NCBI GenBank assembly: GCA_937949745.1
Contig: CALECM010000087.1
Span: 1-9,369, forward strand
Source: an uncultured Bacteroidales bacterium
GTDB taxonomy: Bacteria > Bacteroidota > Bacteroidia > Bacteroidales > WCHB1-69
DNA length: 9,369 bases
Direction: 5' to 3'
This document shows, one piece after another, positions 7,252 through 9,369 of this stretch. The position numbers and the translations under genes were made by a program. The number at the start of each line of letters is the position of its first letter. Within the stretch, counting starts at the first letter, position 1. The notes beneath the pieces are model-generated. The model saw nothing but the letters and a program-made list of their open reading frames with translations, made no database searches and was not told where the DNA came from.

Positions 7252-8772
7252 ATGAAGAAAAGTTATGCTTTATGCTTTTTGCTGGGATTTATCCTCGCAT
7301 TATTCTCAGGCTGTAAAAAAGAAAATCTGAATTTTGACAGATTAAATTCCGCGGACATCTCGGGCGAATGGGGTATACCGTTACTAAATGCGCAGTATTC
7401 CATCAATGACGTACTCGCTCAACTGGAAGATAATGGTATTATTTCACAGGAACCCAACGGCGATCTCTATTTCCAATATGAACTGGAAGAAGAAAATATC
7501 ATTACTTCCGAGAAATTCCTCCATATTGAGGATATCCACATTCAGGAAGATTATCAGATGCGGAACGCCTTGCCTCCCGGCTTAAATTTTTCCGCCGAAA
7601 CAACCAAAAGTTTCTCTTTTGAGAATCCTTATCTTTCGCTGAAACAAGGGGAAGTTAAATCCGGAACGATCAGCATCAGGATCAGCCATAACCTGGATGT
7701 AACGGATTATAACCTCGTTATCTCCTCTGCCGATATTTTTAACGCGAATGGACAGGAATTTAATTTGACCATCAACCGGCAGGATTACCAGAATGTGATA
7801 GATCTTTCCCGGTATTCTTTCAATCTCACCGAGGAAAACGCAGTGGCCCTGACCGCTACGCTCAGCTTTACGACAGGTATAATCCCGGAAGACGAATATT
7901 CCATTAATGTGGAAGTGGATTTCTTAGGTATAGACATGAGGTCCGTTACCGGAAAAATAGCTCCTTATACCGTGGAAATCGATGAATCGGCAGATATTTC
8001 ACTTCTCACGGGAAATAATACTTTGGGCGGAAATGTTGTGATCTACGATCCGCAAATAAGCCTCACCACGAACAATACTTTCCCGCTTACGGCAGAATGC
8101 CGCCTCGACAGGGCAGAATTTTCAGGTCCGGGCGGTTCTACTCCTATCCTGCGCCAATATCCTACTATTATTAATATTAACCAGGGTGAACAAACCAGGC
8201 CTGTCGATGGTCCGGAACAATTAATATTATCTCCTGATTTTAATAAGATCAATGTACAGGGTACAACAACCCTGAATCCGAACGGACAATCCGGCCAGTG
8301 GATCCGTATAGACGAAAATTCCTCATTCGGCTTCATATTAAAAATCAAAATCCCTTTCCGGATCAAAATAGAAAATGTATACTACCGGGACACGATCGCT
8401 TTTAATCCGAAAGATTTGGTTAAACCCGAACTCATTGACAAGGCATCTTTCAGGTTTACTTTTGCCAATAAAATACCCGTTAATCTATCCTGTCAGGCTT
8501 ACTTCAGGAATACCGGCCAGAATAACACCCTGGACACCCTCTTCCGTCCCGCGCTTACCCTCATCAAAGACCAGGAAAACTCACATATTGTTGAAATAGA
8601 CCATGCACGTATTGACAATCTCTTTGAATCCGACCAGATTATTCTTGAGTTTAAATTAAATACAGGCAACGGAGTTGTAAGTCTTAATGCCCATAATTAT
8701 TTAAAAGCTATTCTCGGATTAAAATTCTCTTATAATGCCACCGGAATAGAATTCTCGGATTTAAAAAATTAA
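7252..8772 (+). CDS. exported lipoprotein of unrecognised family
   Basis: A 506-residue protein starting MKKSYALCFLLGFILALFSGC, a lipoprotein signal peptide with the modified cysteine at residue 21 (FSGC, with Phe at -3 where Leu is usual). Basic residues follow the cysteine (CKKEN) and no clear Bacteroidota surface-export signal is seen, so whether it faces the periplasm or the outside is open. The rest has no membrane segment and looks almost all beta: alternating hydrophobic and polar residues, many Asn, Thr and Ser, and no catalytic motif I know. An early segment, EWGIPLLNAQYSINDVL (39-55), resembles the opening of other Bacteroidota lipoproteins I recall as hypothetical, but I cannot name a family. 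It lies 35 bases after the T9SS-secreted protein gene and 5 bases before the DUF5723-like gene. That tight order suggests one operon and a shared function at the outer membrane, possibly as a bridge between the barrel and the secreted protein. Confidence 0.85.
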   Translation: MKKSYALCFLLGFILALFSGCKKENLNFDRLNSADISGEWGIPLLNAQYSINDVLAQLEDNGIISQEPNGDLYFQYELEEENIITSEKFLHIEDIHIQEDYQMRNALPPGLNFSAETTKSFSFENPYLSLKQGEVKSGTISIRISHNLDVTDYNLVISSADIFNANGQEFNLTINRQDYQNVIDLSRYSFNLTEENAVALTATLSFTTGIIPEDEYSINVEVDFLGIDMRSVTGKIAPYTVEIDESADISLLTGNNTLGGNVVIYDPQISLTTNNTFPLTAECRLDRAEFSGPGGSTPILRQYPTIININQGEQTRPVDGPEQLILSPDFNKINVQGTTTLNPNGQSGQWIRIDENSSFGFILKIKIPFRIKIENVYYRDTIAFNPKDLVKPELIDKASFRFTFANKIPVNLSCQAYFRNTGQNNTLDTLFRPALTLIKDQENSHIVEIDHARIDNLFESDQIILEFKLNTGNGVVSLNAHNYLKAILGLKFSYNATGIEFSDLKN

Positions 8773-8777
8773 TTCAG

Positions 8778-9369
8778 ATGAAATATATCAGCAAAATCAT
8801 ACTTTGGATCACTTTCCTATTCATTTCCCTGTCCGGTCTTGCACAGGAAAGCATCACACACTATTTCATGAGACTTAACCCATACAGGCAGACCGTTAAT
8901 CCGGCTTCTTTTACGCCTTATAAAGCATATATCGGGATTCCCGGAATTGCCAGTTTGAGCGTGGGCGTACATAATTCGGCCTTCCGTTACCGCAACCTGT
9001 TCAGGACCGACCGTAACGGATATCCTGTTGCCATAACTCCGGAAACTTTCGTCAATCACTTAAGGCCAAAAAATAATTGGCTGAATGTGACGCTCAATGA
9101 AGAAATATTGGGCTTCGGATTCCGGGCCAAAAAATTATTTTTCACTTTCAGCTACCGGATAAAAATGGAAGAACATTTCCGTTTTTCCAAAGACCTCTTC
9201 GCATTCCCCGTAAAGGGCAACATGAGCTATCTGGGACAGGGGAACCCGGCCGATATAGACCTGAATCTGTCTTTAAAAGCGTATCAGGAATTCAGCATCG
9301 GTATCCAGGCTCAGGTCAACGACCGTTTATCGATCGGCGTAAGGCCTAAGTTGTTAATGGGACTTGCAT
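8778..9369 (+). CDS. DUF5723-like outer-membrane protein, N-terminal part (3' end outside window)
   Basis: The frame from the ATG at 8778 stays open to the window edge (197 codons), so the gene is cut and not broken. It begins with a signal peptide (MKYISKIILWITFLFISLSG) and a likely cleavage after LSGLA, before QES. The mature start contains HYFMRLNPYRQTVNPASF and then YIGIPGIASLSVGV, followed by GFGFRAKKLFFTFSYRI, the pattern I recognise from DUF5723 proteins of Bacteroidota. These are predicted beta-barrels of the outer membrane with no settled function, distantly like FadL or PorP/SprF barrels. Alternating aromatic and polar residues such as KLFFTFSYRIKM and FSIGIQAQVNDRLSIGVRP fit transmembrane strands. 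The start lies 5 bases after the lipoprotein stop, so the two are almost certainly co-transcribed and perhaps translationally linked. The family call depends on recall and on a partial protein; PorP/SprF is the main alternative, but its usual N-terminal motif is not obvious. Confidence 0.8.
   Translation, partial: MKYISKIILWITFLFISLSGLAQESITHYFMRLNPYRQTVNPASFTPYKAYIGIPGIASLSVGVHNSAFRYRNLFRTDRNGYPVAITPETFVNHLRPKNNWLNVTLNEEILGFGFRAKKLFFTFSYRIKMEEHFRFSKDLFAFPVKGNMSYLGQGNPADIDLNLSLKAYQEFSIGIQAQVNDRLSIGVRPKLLMGLA

Overview
The window reads as chromosomal DNA of a Bacteroidota bacterium, most likely of the order Bacteroidales. The grounds are the Bat (aerotolerance) genes, a very large secreted protein ending in a type B sorting domain of the type IX secretion system (T9SS; gliding-motility C-terminal family), a DUF5723-type outer-membrane protein, promoter boxes of the TAnnTTTG type, and the lack of Shine-Dalgarno sequences. 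I see no RNA gene, insertion sequence, phage gene or CRISPR array. All seven genes are intact except the two cut by the window edges, and no stretch of 300 bases lacks a gene.

Left part (1-1453, + strand): the 3' end of batD followed by batE. These look like the last genes of a bat operon whose upstream part lies outside the window. They encode cell-envelope proteins with membrane segments, a TPR region and an SH3-like tail.

Middle part (1464-3294, - strand): recR, a recombination-repair gene, followed 10 bases later by a polytopic membrane protein of the putative 10-TM heavy-metal/manganese exporter family with two histidine-rich loops. The pair is probably co-transcribed from a promoter just upstream of recR. 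The exporter gene converges on batE with only 10 bases between the stop codons.

Right part (3422 to the window end, + strand): a tightly spaced set of three genes for exported proteins. They are a 1264-residue secreted protein (DUF7948-like N-terminus, seven SBBP beta-propeller units, PKD domain, four Ig-like modules, type B T9SS sorting domain), a 506-residue lipoprotein of unrecognised family, and the N-terminal part of a DUF5723-like protein that continues past the window. Secretion signals plus gene order suggest one surface unit: a T9SS-exported adhesin-like protein, a lipoprotein and an outer-membrane barrel. This resembles the known pairing of type B T9SS substrates with PorP/SprF-like barrels, but the lipoprotein and the DUF5723 protein are not PorP/SprF by sequence, which makes this unit the most interesting part of the window.

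The roughly 100-base gap between recR and the secreted-protein gene carries divergent promoter candidates, a 14-base perfect palindrome and two two-codon reading frames just before the large gene.
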